A model generated the notes under the pieces. It was not told the origin of the DNA. It worked only from the letters and a program-made list of their open reading frames with translations, and searched no databases. A stretch of DNA of 64,000 nucleotides from G963717155 sp963717155 (GTDB lineage Bacteria > Actinomycetota > Thermoleophilia > Gaiellales > JALYLC01). A program made the translations under genes and the position numbers. The stretch covers positions 3,534,001-3,598,000 of the forward strand of contig OY970326.1 of assembly GCA_963717155.1 (NCBI GenBank), written 5' to 3'. How positions within the stretch are numbered: the first letter of the stretch is position 1; the number at the start of each line of letters is the position of its first letter. Of this stretch, positions 1-8,110 are shown in pieces.

Positions 1-99
1 CGACGGGGCGGGGATAGCTCGGTCGCGGACGAGCTCCGCGCGCTCGGTGTGAAGGGCGTCCTCGTACAGATGGCCGAGCGCGGCTACGGCCGACGCAAG
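1..99 (+). pseudogene. 3'-truncated reading frame at left edge
   Basis: One frame reads from base 1 as plausible protein (DELRALGVKGVLVQMAERGY) up to about position 91, where the duplicated hydrolase/cupin block begins. Beyond that point the frame continues only through antisense sequence of the hydrolase gene. I infer the 3' end of an unidentified gene that was cut by insertion of the block. The family is not recognised, and the call rests only on the protein-like composition of about 30 residues. Confidence 0.3.
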
Positions 100-150
100 A
101 CTCGCCCCTGGAATGCGCCACCGCCGCCGGTCGCGAACGCTCCTCGCGGA

Positions 151-881
151 TCAGGACGCCGACCCGACCTGCGACAGGGCGTCGAGGATCACCTCGCTCA
201 CGGCCTGCGGCTGGGAGATCATGATCACGTGAGACCCCTCGAGTCGGTGATCTTCGCGCCGGCCCGTTCCGCCATCGAACGGACGACGTCCGCACCAGCT
301 GCCGTATCGGACGATGCGACAACGGCCCAGGAGGGCAGACGCTTCCACGCGGGCGGCCCCGACGGCTCGGAGAACGCCGTCTCGGCGACGGGCCGCTGCG
401 TGGCAGCCAGTAGCGCGCTCTGGGCAGCGGGCAGGTCGGCGGAGAACGCGTCGTGGAACTTGGCCGGGTCGATCAGGAACTCCGTCGCCGACTGGCCAGC
501 CTCCCCGGTCGGGTACTGCAGTGGCGTCAGCGCGGTGTCGAGAACGCTGTCCTTGGAACCCGCCGTGACCTGTCCCAGAACCTCGCCCTCGTCGGGGGCG
601 AAGGCCGCGACGTAGACGAGTCCGGCGACGTTCGCCGCGTTGGTCGCTGCATTCGAGAGCACCGCCCCGCCGTAGGAGTGGCCGACGGCGAGAATCGGGC
701 CTGGCACCTGATCGAGCACGCTCGCGATGTAGGCCGAGTCGATCCCGATCCCACGCAAGGGATTTGCCGGAGCCATCACGTTCACGCCCTTAGCGAGCAG
801 AAGCTCGACGACGCCGTTCCAGCTCGAGGCGTCCGCGAAGGCGCCGTGGACCAGGACGACGGTCGGAGTCTCATCAGACAT
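151..881 (-). pseudogene. Alpha/beta hydrolase, frameshifted copy
   Basis: The protein starts MSDETPTVVLVHGAF and has the alpha/beta-hydrolase fold signatures: an HG oxyanion-hole motif and the nucleophile elbow GHSYGG around residue 80. It belongs to the esterase-like (EstC/salicylate-esterase-like) group of small hydrolases; the substrate is unknown. Compared with the intact copy at 27925-28656, one C is missing near position 243 (GAGTCGG here, GAGCTCGG there). The last 30 residues are therefore out of frame and translation stops at 225 with an unrelated DSRGLT tail. The catalytic His would lie in or near the lost part (GSHVIMISQPQAV), so this copy is probably inactive, unless the deletion is a sequencing error. 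The start ATG at 881 is preceded by a weak GAAAG. It is transcribed divergently from the cupin gene. Confidence 0.75.
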
Positions 882-931
882 GCGCGCTGCTTTCGGTGGA
901 GGACTGCGTCGGTGCACGCCCGCACGCCGTC

Positions 932-948
932 CTCATGCTCTGTATGAG
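932..948. promoter_or_regulatory. Inverted repeat in divergent promoter region
   Basis: CTCAT-N7-ATGAG lies in the 113-base gap between the divergent hydrolase and cupin genes. It is fully conserved at 28707-28723 in the second copy, although neighbouring bases differ. It could be an operator for a regulator of both genes; no regulator gene is adjacent. Confidence 0.3.
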
Positions 949-994
949 CGCGAACCATAAACTCCGCGTCAACCGCCCTACCACAGGAGCTTTC

Positions 995-1333
995 ATGACC
1001 AATGTGCAGGTGCCCGGACTCACGCGCACCGACCTCCAGCGCCAGGACCTGAGCGTTCCCGGCCGCGAGCTGATCCAGAACCGCGTCGACATCGCCCCCG
1101 ACGCACCGCCCGTCAGGCACAAGCATCCAGGCGAGGAGATCATCTACGTCATCGAAGGGACACTCGAGTACTCGATCGATGGCCGGGAGCCAGCTATCTT
1201 CAACGCTGGCGAGGTCCTGCTCGTCCCGCCCGAGACGGTCCACTCGGTGAGGAACGTGGGAAGCGAGAGCGCCGCTGAACTCGCCACGTACATTGTCGAG
1301 AAGGGCAAGCCGTTGCTCGTGCTGGTCGACTAG
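995..1333 (+). CDS. Small cupin-domain protein
   Basis: This 112-residue protein is a single cupin barrel. Cupin motif 1 is visible as RHKHPGEEIIYVIEG (metal-binding H, H and E) and motif 2 as GEVLLVPPETVHSVRN (third His). Such stand-alone cupins bind a divalent metal and act as small dioxygenases, isomerases or sensors; the substrate cannot be told from sequence. The ATG at 995 is chosen because AGGAG sits 6 bases upstream; the open frame extends further 5' through non-conserved sequence. It is divergent from the hydrolase gene, and the pair is duplicated at 28770-29108 with an almost identical protein. Confidence 0.85.
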   Translation: MTNVQVPGLTRTDLQRQDLSVPGRELIQNRVDIAPDAPPVRHKHPGEEIIYVIEGTLEYSIDGREPAIFNAGEVLLVPPETVHSVRNVGSESAAELATYIVEKGKPLLVLVD

Positions 1334-1412
1334 ACCTGTCCCAGACCTGGCGGATTGCCAATGCGACCAGGTCGATGGCGCGAGTGGGTGCGTGGCCAGC
1401 GGGACGCCCCTC

Positions 1413-2164
1413 ACGACCGGACCATCTGGTACTCGCCGGCGGCGACCGTCGGATGCGTCTTCGCCGGCATCACGGTCGGATCGTTCGTCACCGAGGAGAT
1501 CGAGGGCAGACGGGAAGACAACATCGCTACCGTCGAGGCCGCTGCCGCGTTGCACCGTCCGGTCGTGTCGGCAGTGCCGCCGCGGGATCGCCGGAGAGCG
1601 ACCCGCCCGTCGGCGGCGTCCAGCCGACCCCCGAGGAGTTCGTACGGCGGCTCGCGCCGTACGGGTGCGAGGTCCCCCTCACGCCTACTTCGCCGATGAG
1701 TCGGCGACGGTCGTCGAGCGCATTCTCGGCGGCCGAGTGTGGGAAATTCCCATTGACACGTAGCTGGCGGGCTGGTCTTGCGCAGCCCGCAGGCCGCAGC
1801 GCATTGAACGCCGAGCGCAGGCCGAATCGCGCCGACTTTGCCGATTGGACCGCATTGGAGGAGGCATCGAGGTCGCACCGGCAAGCGTTCAGCCGCGACG
1901 ATCCGCCCATCCGCCGGGCCCCCTAGGTTCAGGGCACGAAGCCTCGCCGGGCCAGGTGTGACATCTCGCAACCCCGCCCGGTGTACCCCCTGGGTCGTGC
2001 ACCGCGACCGATATCAATCGGATCGTCGCCCGGCGGAGTTTGCCGCTCGGTGCCGCCGGGTATGTCCTCGCCGCGGGCGGGCCAATCGACGCGCGTGAGG
2101 GTCGGACCCACCACTCGGCGGTGGCCGTCGGTTCAACCAAGGATCAAAGCAGGAGGAACGAGTC
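1413..2164. other. Gap without a convincing gene
   Basis: Several overlapping frames are open on both strands but none shows a recognisable motif, a good ribosome-binding site or consistent coding character. A plus-strand segment around 1420-1530 has protein-like composition and may be a gene remnant next to the duplication edge. I see no RNA gene here. Confidence 0.4.
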
Positions 2165-2278
2165 GTGCGTGACGCGCCCATCGCAATCAATGCCGACCTT
2201 CGCCACGAAGACGACCGAGCGCTGCTCCAATCGTCTCGCCATCGTCAGCAGCCGCTCGCAGGCGGTGGCCCCGCATGA
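2165..2278 (+). CDS. Short upstream ORF coupled to AI-2E permease gene
   Basis: A 37-residue frame starts with GTG eight bases after a strong AGGAGG (2151-2156). Its TGA overlaps the ATG of the permease gene (ATGA at 2275-2278). The permease ATG has no ribosome-binding site of its own, so this small frame probably delivers ribosomes to it by translational coupling. The peptide (MRDAPIAINADLRHEDDRAL start) is charged, has no membrane segment and matches nothing I recognise. Confidence 0.45.
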   Translation: MRDAPIAINADLRHEDDRALLQSSRHRQQPLAGGGPA

Positions 2279-3384
2279 GTCTTGCGCAGGAGACGATCGG
2301 CCAGAAGCCTCTTTCGAATCGTGATCGACTCGATTCGCCGTCCGAGCGTCGTATGACGATTGACGTCACGGGCACGGCAGTAGCGAAGCTCGTCGTCGGT
2401 TTGCTTGCTTTGGGCTTCGTCGGAGACATCTTCGCGCGTACGCGCGACATCTTCGTATGGACGCTCGCTGCGATTTTCCTCGCAGTTGCGTTGAACCCGC
2501 TGGTCGAACGCCTGGAGCCGCGCTTAGGGCGTAAGCCCGCTGCCACGGTCGTCGTCGTTGGCGCCGTGCTCGGCTTCCTCGCCATATTGGTGGCGTTCAT
2601 CGCACCGTTCGTCACTCAGGTGGACCAACTCTCCAAGGCGCTGCCGCGGGCGATCTCAGACGCCCAACACAACAGCACTGTCCAGCGTCTCGACCAGAGG
2701 TTTCACCTCGCACAGCACGCGAAGGAGCACCTCAACACGCTGCCGAACGTCGTCTTCGGCGCCGCTGACACGATTCTCGCCGGCGCGTTCGCCATCTCGA
2801 CCATCTTCTTCCTCACGCTCTTCCTCCTGTATGAACTCCCGAGCATCGGTGACGCCGTGTTGAGCCAGATCCCCGCGAACCGCCGACCGCGTGCGCGTGC
2901 GCTGGCGGCGCACGTGAACCGCAACATCGGCGGCTACGTCGCCGGAAATCTTGTGATCTCGGTGATCTGCGGCATCGTCACGACGGCCTCGCTCTACCTG
3001 CTTGACGTCCCCTACTCGCTCGCGCTCGGGGTATTCATGGCGGTCTTCGACATCATCCCGCTCGTCGGCGCGACGATCGGATCGTTTGTCGTGGTGGCGT
3101 CCGGGCTGATCTTCGTCGATGTGAAAACCGCCGTGATTCTGTTCGCCATCGTGATGGTCTACCAGCAGATCGAGAATCACATCCTCCAGCCAATGATCTA
3201 CGGCCGCACCGTGCAGATCCCGTCGCTGACCATTCTGGTCGCGGTGCTCGCCGGTGGCGCGGCGCTCGGGTTGGTCGGTGCGCTCCTCGCGATCCCCATC
3301 GCCGCCACCATCCAAGCGGTTATAAAGGAGTTGCTCGAGGAACGCGCCATGCGGATGGACGAGTTGCCGAGCGCTGATGTGTGA
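2275..3384 (+). CDS. AI-2E family transporter (PF01594-type permease)
   Basis: This 369-residue membrane protein has about eight hydrophobic segments. It carries the family's hallmarks: a central soluble stretch (about residues 100-160), the DIIPLVGATIGSF motif near residue 262 and QQIENHILQPMIYGR near residue 300. Despite the family name, members export varied small molecules or act as Na+/H+ antiporters; the substrate is unknown. The start at 2275 is supported by an ATGA overlap with the short ORF upstream; an internal ATG at 2353 has no ribosome-binding site. A DUF892 gene follows 45 bases downstream and may be co-transcribed. Confidence 0.85.
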   Translation: MSLAQETIGQKPLSNRDRLDSPSERRMTIDVTGTAVAKLVVGLLALGFVGDIFARTRDIFVWTLAAIFLAVALNPLVERLEPRLGRKPAATVVVVGAVLGFLAILVAFIAPFVTQVDQLSKALPRAISDAQHNSTVQRLDQRFHLAQHAKEHLNTLPNVVFGAADTILAGAFAISTIFFLTLFLLYELPSIGDAVLSQIPANRRPRARALAAHVNRNIGGYVAGNLVISVICGIVTTASLYLLDVPYSLALGVFMAVFDIIPLVGATIGSFVVVASGLIFVDVKTAVILFAIVMVYQQIENHILQPMIYGRTVQIPSLTILVAVLAGGAALGLVGALLAIPIAATIQAVIKELLEERAMRMDELPSADV

Positions 3385-3429
3385 CACATTCAGAGCGGTA
3401 CGCCGCCCGCGACTAACAGGAGCAACTCG

Positions 3430-3936
3430 ATGAAACTTACCTCTGTTCAAGACGTGTATGCAGATCATCTCGGTCAGCTGCGCAGCGTCGAGACACAACT
3501 CCTGGAAGCACTGGCGGAGATGGCGGACGCCGCCTCGGACAAGAAGCTCAGCCAGGCCTTTTCCGAGCACAGACTGCAGACCGCGCGTCAGCTCGAGCGC
3601 CTGGAGGAGGTAATACGCGCTTCGCCGGTAGACGTACCGACTGAGACCTGCGAGGCGATCCAGGGCCTGATCGCCGACGGCCGTAAGATCGTCACGGCCG
3701 AGGCGCCTGGCGAGGTGAAGGACGTCGCACTGATCGCCGCCGCACAGCGCATTGAGCTCTACGAGATCGCCATGTACGGCACGGCGCGTGCACTCGCTGA
3801 TCAACTCGACCAGCGCACGGCTCGCGAGCTACTCACAGAGACCCTGGAGGAGGAAGGCCAGGCCGACGACTTGCTCACCAAGCTGGCCACCGGCGGCCTC
3901 ATCGTCGCGGGTCTCAATGAGCGCGCTCACACCTGA
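3430..3936 (+). CDS. DUF892 ferritin-like protein (YciE/YciF family)
   Basis: This 168-residue all-helical protein matches the DUF892 family, whose members form ferritin-like four-helix bundles and are induced by stress. Typical features are the N-terminal SVQDVYADHLGQLRSVETQL helix and the ELYEIAMYGTARALADQL helix carrying candidate metal-binding Glu residues. AGGAG precedes the ATG by 6 bases. It is closely related to the protein at 6974-7483 (shared GLIADGRKI/GLIAEGEKV, DVALIAAAQR, TGGLI segments) and more distantly to that at 5357-5857. Confidence 0.85.
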   Translation: MKLTSVQDVYADHLGQLRSVETQLLEALAEMADAASDKKLSQAFSEHRLQTARQLERLEEVIRASPVDVPTETCEAIQGLIADGRKIVTAEAPGEVKDVALIAAAQRIELYEIAMYGTARALADQLDQRTARELLTETLEEEGQADDLLTKLATGGLIVAGLNERAHT

Positions 3937-4314
3937 CGCACCTCGCAATGCGAAAACGGAACTCGTGCCGTTGAGCTCCGAACCGGATCGCTCGCCATCG
4001 GCGGATCATGGCTCGCTCTCTAGCCTCGCCGCGGGCGACGCTTCCGCGTGACCGGAATCAGCACACCGGCAATCCGCCGAGACTCAGCCGACGGCGCCGG
4101 CTTCGGGCGACCCACCAGCTTCCGAAGGGCACCGCTGAGCGTCTGCATCGCACGGACTCTATCCGGCTGGCGTGTAAGCCAAACCCCGCAGAGCGGTCCT
4201 CACGAAGCCTGATGCGGTCGCCATCAAGTTGACGCGTCTGTTCGACGCGCGTAGCGTCCGGCGTGGCCGAAGCTGCGGATAGGCCATCTGAACCCACCAG
4301 AGCTAGGCGAGGTC
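3937..4314. other. Gap without a convincing gene
   Basis: Short frames on both strands lack ribosome-binding sites and recognisable motifs. I see no RNA gene or strong hairpin. The promoter of the STAS gene presumably lies near the right end. Confidence 0.4.
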
Positions 4315-4713
4315 ATGATGGAGCCGAGTCCCACCACGGCGAGCGGAGACGATCCTCCGGCTGCACGCGTCGATGTGGAACACGATCCGCGCGATGAGCC
4401 GAGGTTCGCGGCGATCGTCTACCTCCGCGGCGAGCACGACATGGCAACGGCTCCACTGGTATCCGACGCGATCAGCAAGCTCTCCGGGAGCGTCCTCGTC
4501 GACCTCTCGGACTGCGACTTCATCGACTCGACCGTCATCGGCGCCCTGTTCGACCACGCACGCGGCATTCAGCGGAGCGGCAGCGTCCTCGAGATCGTCG
4601 TACCGCTAGGCACGAACGTCGCACGGACACTCGAACTCGTCCGCATCCACGAGCTCGTGGCGGTCCATGCTGCGCGCCCGACCCGCGAACCGAAGCGAAC
4701 GACCGCCGCATAA
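4315..4713 (+). CDS. STAS-domain anti-sigma factor antagonist
   Basis: This 132-residue protein has a STAS fold of the SpoIIAA/RsbV type at about residues 30-120: beta strand AAIVYLRGEHDMATA, then VLVDLSDCDFIDSTVIGAL, where the Ser/Thr after FID is the usual phosphorylation site, and a C-terminal helix near TLELVRIHELVAV. Family members bind an anti-sigma kinase when dephosphorylated and so free a stress sigma factor. No kinase or sigma-B-type gene is adjacent, so the partner is unknown. The surrounding stress-type genes fit a role in general stress response. Confidence 0.8.
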   Translation: MMEPSPTTASGDDPPAARVDVEHDPRDEPRFAAIVYLRGEHDMATAPLVSDAISKLSGSVLVDLSDCDFIDSTVIGALFDHARGIQRSGSVLEIVVPLGTNVARTLELVRIHELVAVHAARPTREPKRTTAA

Positions 4714-4735
4714 ACGGCACCCATCGCGGACGCCG

Positions 4736-4939
4736 CTAGCGGGGACGAAACGGGCTGGGACGCGCGACAGTCCATACCGACCCGTGGCACATGGGGCACG
4801 TCGGCAGGACGCTCACGGTCACGATCCCGTAGCCGCAGTCCACACACCGGTACTCCCCAAGGCCGCGCTCACCCGCCAAGCGAAATCCTGCACGGCGGGG
4901 GCTCGCCGCCCGTTCCGACTTCGCCGCATCGTCGGGCAT
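4736..4939 (-). CDS. Small zinc-ribbon protein
   Basis: This 67-residue protein contains a CVDCGYG ... CPMCHGS pair of CxxC knuckles about 14 residues apart, a rubredoxin-like zinc ribbon, with a basic/proline tail. Its function is unknown; such proteins often accompany stress or DNA-associated genes. It is convergent with the STAS gene, with only 22 bases between. Confidence 0.6.
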   Translation of the reverse strand: MPDDAAKSERAASPRRAGFRLAGERGLGEYRCVDCGYGIVTVSVLPTCPMCHGSVWTVARPSPFRPR

Positions 4940-4948
4940 CCGACCTCG

Positions 4949-5140
4949 CTACCCGAGTCGACGGCGAGTCGTGGCGGCGCGGTAGCGCAGCTCGTTCTGG
5001 GTTCGCTTCCGCAGGCGCGAGGCCGCGATGCTTGTCGCGATAGCCGACCCCACGGCGCTCTCCGACAACCCGTACGCAAGCGCGATCTCGGAGATCGTCG
5101 CGCCACGACGGTATTCCGCTAACGCCTCGACCGGCAACAT
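4949..5140 (-). CDS. Small helix-turn-helix-like protein
   Basis: This 63-residue frame reads VEALAEYRRGATISEIALAY followed by GLSESAVGSAIA, which resembles the resolvase/recruitment-type helix-turn-helix (a run of helix, turn after ISEIA, recognition helix). A basic C-terminal tail follows. No good ribosome-binding site is visible before the ATG. A diverged stretch of about 40 bases encoding VEALAQYRRRATI occurs at 41.1 kb, so this may be a recurrent DNA-binding module or the remnant of one. Confidence 0.4.
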   Translation of the reverse strand: MLPVEALAEYRRGATISEIALAYGLSESAVGSAIATSIAASRLRKRTQNELRYRAATTRRRLG

Positions 5141-5182
5141 GCCGCGGTGGTTCCCGTCTTACGAACCGCGAAACGGACCGTC

Positions 5183-5281
5183 CTAGTCCGGCTCGACGAC
5201 GTCGTCCGTCTTGTTCCAGTGGCGTACGCGCGCGAGCACGAGCGACACGACGGCGATTCCAACTACCGTCGCGACCGTCAT
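5183..5281 (-). CDS. Possible 32-residue membrane peptide
   Basis: The frame MTVATVVGIAVVSLVLARVR then HWNKTDDVVEPD is a single hydrophobic helix followed by a charged tail, a common layout for stress-linked small membrane proteins. It lies just downstream of, and on the same strand as, the DUF892 gene at 5357-5857 (75-base gap). No clear ribosome-binding site is visible, so the call rests on composition only. Confidence 0.35.
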   Translation of the reverse strand: MTVATVVGIAVVSLVLARVRHWNKTDDVVEPD

Positions 5282-5356
5282 GCGCCCGGGGCCGACCACA
5301 CGGGCCGGCCCCGAGCGGCATTTCTCGCGCGACGCTCGTGTCGTGGACTCCGAGCG

Positions 5357-5857
5357 TTAGGCGACGGCCGCGTGGGCTCCCAGGAGCCGCTTCGACGTTT
5401 TCGCGAGTGCGTCGAGCGCGGCCTGTTCCTGCTTGAGGTTCTGCCGCAGGAGCGGAACCGCTTCGCTCTCGCCCAGTGCCTCTGCCATTGCGACAAGGCC
5501 GGTGTAGGCGGCGATCTCGTAGTGCTCAGCGCGCGCACCAGCGCCGGTCAGGAACAGGTCGCAGACCTGCGGAGTCGGCTTGTTGTCGCGCATGAACTCG
5601 TCATGCTCGGCCTTGATCCCGTCGATGCCGGGGCACTTCTCGGCCTTCGCCTTCTCCCCGAGCGCAGTGAATACCTGCTCGACGTTCGCGACGTGCTGGC
5701 GCGTCTCAGCGAGGTGTGCCTCGAAGCCGCTACGCAGCTCGGCATCGGTTGCCTCGGTGGCGAGCTTGGGCAGCGCCTTGACCAGCACTTTCTCGGCGTA
5801 CAGGATGTCGCCCAGTTCGTGCACGAACAGCTCGCGAGGGTCGGTGAGTTTGGACAT
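5357..5857 (-). CDS. DUF892 ferritin-like protein
   Basis: This 166-residue protein has the DUF892 helical pattern: PRELFVHELGDILYAEKVL at the N-terminus and GAGARAEHYEIAAYTGLVAM in the third helix, where Glu and His residues are candidate metal ligands. It is more diverged from the two paralogues in this cluster than they are from each other. GGAGG lies just upstream of the ATG. It is probably a stress-induced ferroxidase-like or structural protein; no biochemical role can be read from sequence. Confidence 0.85.
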   Translation of the reverse strand: MSKLTDPRELFVHELGDILYAEKVLVKALPKLATEATDAELRSGFEAHLAETRQHVANVEQVFTALGEKAKAEKCPGIDGIKAEHDEFMRDNKPTPQVCDLFLTGAGARAEHYEIAAYTGLVAMAEALGESEAVPLLRQNLKQEQAALDALAKTSKRLLGAHAAVA

Positions 5858-5918
5858 GGTGGCCTCCTAGGCCTCGTGGATTACTGAGAACTGCACTCGC
5901 GGTCGCTCGTTGGGTGCC

Positions 5919-6737
5919 TCAGAGGTTCGGCCGCGGAGGACGGGACTCGCCGACCGGCGCGAGCGCCTCGCCATTCGGGCTCCCGGGCTCGTCGGGGAGC
6001 TTGTCCTTCAGCTGCTCGACGTCCTCGGCGCCCTGCTGCTTCGCCTGGGCCATCTCTTGACGTAGCTGAGGCATCGCAGCCTGACCGTTCGCGTATGCGG
6101 CCTGCAGCATCTGACCGGCGACCTCTCGACCGCCGAGCCCGAAGGCGAGCGCGAAGCCCAGCGCAATCGCGCCGAGCACGAGCACGTAGGTTGCGACGAC
6201 GATCTGCGTCGCGATCTGGAGCTCGACGAGTGCCATGAACAGCGCGATCGTGATTACCAGCGTCGGCACGACGGTACCCACGAGCTTGCCGAGCATCGTC
6301 CCGCCAGCAAGCCGCGAGGCAAGACCACCAACTGCGCCAGCGATCGCGACCGCGACGAGCAGGATCAGGATCGCCGCAATGACGTTCGGCAGGTACCCAA
6401 CCACGCTCGCGACAGCGTTCGACAACGCCTGAATGCCGAGCGTCGATACCGCAAGCAGGATTGCCCAGCCGAAGACGAACCAGAACACCAACGCGCCGAG
6501 GACGCCTGACGGTTGCAATGACGGCGCAAACTGCTGCTTGTACGTCCCCGCTCGACCGCTCGCCAGAGCCCGATCCGCTCCGGCCGCCTGCAACGCCCGC
6601 CGCACGACACCCGCGACGACCCGCGCGATCAGCCAGCCGATCAGCAAGATCACGAGCGCGCCGACGAGCCGCGGAAGCCACGCGAAGAACTCATCACTCG
6701 CGCGCTGCAAGCTCTGCGAAATATCCAACACCAACAT
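5919..6737 (-). CDS. Mechanosensitive-channel-like TM-helix protein
   Basis: This 272-residue membrane protein starts MLVLDISQSLQRASDEF, followed by about five hydrophobic segments with glycine-rich motifs (GALVILLIGWLIARVVA, SVVGYLPNVIAAILILL). This is the pattern of the MscS-type TM-helix repeat family (PF05552; CmpX-like), which lacks the full MscS beta domain. A charged, Gln-rich tail follows from about residue 210. The ATG at 6737 is chosen because GGGAGG lies 6 bases upstream; the frame extends further but without a ribosome site. Role: probable osmotic or membrane-stress function. Confidence 0.75.
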   Translation of the reverse strand: MLVLDISQSLQRASDEFFAWLPRLVGALVILLIGWLIARVVAGVVRRALQAAGADRALASGRAGTYKQQFAPSLQPSGVLGALVFWFVFGWAILLAVSTLGIQALSNAVASVVGYLPNVIAAILILLVAVAIAGAVGGLASRLAGGTMLGKLVGTVVPTLVITIALFMALVELQIATQIVVATYVLVLGAIALGFALAFGLGGREVAGQMLQAAYANGQAAMPQLRQEMAQAKQQGAEDVEQLKDKLPDEPGSPNGEALAPVGESRPPRPNL

Positions 6738-6973
6738 CCGATCCTCCCTGGTAACCGCCGCCACCGGCAGCGGGCGGCCCCAAAGTCTCCGAACTGCGAA
6801 CGACGAAACATGGCGACACCGAATCGGATGCGTGAGTCCGACGGAGGAGCCGAACGGCCCAGCGCGAGGAGCGGATCAGGCGGATAGCACCCCGCCCACC
6901 GCCATCGCCGGATCGAGGGTTTCATGGATGCAGGTACGGGCACGTCTGCGCTCCACCCAACGAAAGGACCCCC

Positions 6974-7483
6974 GTGGCGACGCTCAACTCGATCCAGGAT
7001 GTCTTCGCCGACCAGCTTGGCGATCTGCGGAACGCGGAGACGCAGCTACTCGACGCGCTCCCGAAGATGGCCGAGGCGGCCTTCGACACGGAGCTCAAGC
7101 ACGCATTCAAGACCCACCTCGACGAAACCCTCGAGCACTCCAACCGCATCCAAGCGATCATCAACTCGGTCGACTTCGACGTTCCCAATGAGGAGTGCGA
7201 GGCGATGAAAGGCCTGATCGCCGAAGGCGAGAAGGTCATCAACGCAGACGGCGACGACAAGGTACGAGACGTCGCGCTGATCGCAGCAGCCCAGCGCGTC
7301 GAGCACTACGAGATCGCCGCCTACGGCACCGCCCGCACGCTCGCGGACCAACTCGGCCTCAGCGACGCGAAGGGACTGCTCGACGACACCCTCGACGAGG
7401 AAGCACACGCCGACAAGCTCCTCACGAAGATCGCCACCGGAGGCCTGATCGGAACCGGCGTCAACCAGGAGGCCGAACGCTGA
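6974..7483 (+). CDS. DUF892 ferritin-like protein
   Basis: This 169-residue protein is the closest paralogue of the one at 3430-3936: NSIQDVFADQLGDLRNAETQ at the start, VEHYEIAAYGTARTLADQLG in the metal-site helix, and IATGGLIGTGVN near the C-terminus. It starts with GTG after a GAAAGGA-type site. It is the third DUF892 gene within 4 kb. It converges on the PRC-barrel gene with a strong hairpin between them. Confidence 0.85.
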   Translation: MATLNSIQDVFADQLGDLRNAETQLLDALPKMAEAAFDTELKHAFKTHLDETLEHSNRIQAIINSVDFDVPNEECEAMKGLIAEGEKVINADGDDKVRDVALIAAAQRVEHYEIAAYGTARTLADQLGLSDAKGLLDDTLDEEAHADKLLTKIATGGLIGTGVNQEAER

Positions 7484-7611
7484 GCCGCGAACACGCCACC
7501 GCGCCGAGCGGACGGCGAGCTCCTGTTGCCACCTTGGCCTCCGGGCCGTGCAGCGCGCTCCTCGCTGAGCGAGCCCAGCTCGCACGCGGAGCTACAGGCA
7601 TAAAGGCGAAG

Positions 7612-7641
7612 GGGCTCCGCCGGCGGCCGCCGACGGAGCCC
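7612..7641. terminator. Bidirectional hairpin terminator
   Basis: GGGCTCCG (7612-7619) pairs with CGGAGCCC (7634-7641), and the bases between contain the palindrome CGGCGGCCGCCG, giving a long GC hairpin. It lies between the convergent DUF892 and PRC-barrel genes. No clear T run follows, as is common in high-GC actinobacteria. Confidence 0.6.
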
Positions 7642-7655
7642 GCGACGCGCATCAG

Positions 7656-8048
7656 TTACGCCTGGGGATCGTCCCAGTCGCGGTACCCGGAGCCGCCGGG
7701 CGAGTAGTAGCTCCCCAGCTCGCTTCGGTACTCGTCGTCGTTGACCTTCGCGTCGTCGTACTCCGGCGAGTTCTTGATCTGATCCTTCGTACGATTGACC
7801 GAGATCGTCTCCGCCTCCGTGTTGATCTGCGTGATCACCCCGGCCGGGAGCATGACCTTCTTGCCGAAGATCCACGGGCCCGTGTCGACGACCACGTACG
7901 CCTGCCCGACATCGTTGTTCGCCTTGTCGACCTTGCCGATCGACCCGTCGAGCGCCTCGACACTAAAGCCCGTGATGTCGGTGCCCCCGGTCGGGTCGTA
8001 TCCAAGATCCGCCTGACTACGGAACACCCACACGTCGACCGTCTCCAT
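7656..8048 (-). CDS. PRC-barrel domain protein
   Basis: This 130-residue protein contains a PRC-barrel-like domain at about residues 20-90 (TDITGFSVEALDGSIGKVDK, then a beta-rich stretch ending in VMLPAGVITQINTEAETISV) and a charged C-terminal tail with a tyrosine/glycine end. PRC barrels of this stand-alone type in actinobacteria are stress-related and may bind RNA or other proteins. A CTCC/GGAGG-type site precedes the ATG. It is followed on the same strand by no close gene. Confidence 0.75.
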   Translation of the reverse strand: METVDVWVFRSQADLGYDPTGGTDITGFSVEALDGSIGKVDKANNDVGQAYVVVDTGPWIFGKKVMLPAGVITQINTEAETISVNRTKDQIKNSPEYDDAKVNDDEYRSELGSYYSPGGSGYRDWDDPQA

Positions 8049-8110
8049 CTCGCGCCTCCTAACGTTGACTGCCCATGTCTACCCCGCCGCGGCGCGCCGA
8101 AACGGACCTG

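Larger units (their letters stand above)
91..1412. repeat. Duplicated block, copy 1 (hydrolase + cupin)
   Basis: This 1.3 kb block is nearly identical to 27868-29190, in the same orientation. Similarity starts at the shared word ACGCAAGACTCGCCCCTGG, upstream of the hydrolase stop codon, and ends after the shared word GTGGCCAGCGGGACG, about 80 bases past the cupin stop. Flanking sequence differs on both sides. Differences are scattered substitutions plus a one-base deletion in this copy near position 243. No transposase or inverted terminal repeat is visible at the edges. Confidence 0.85.
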
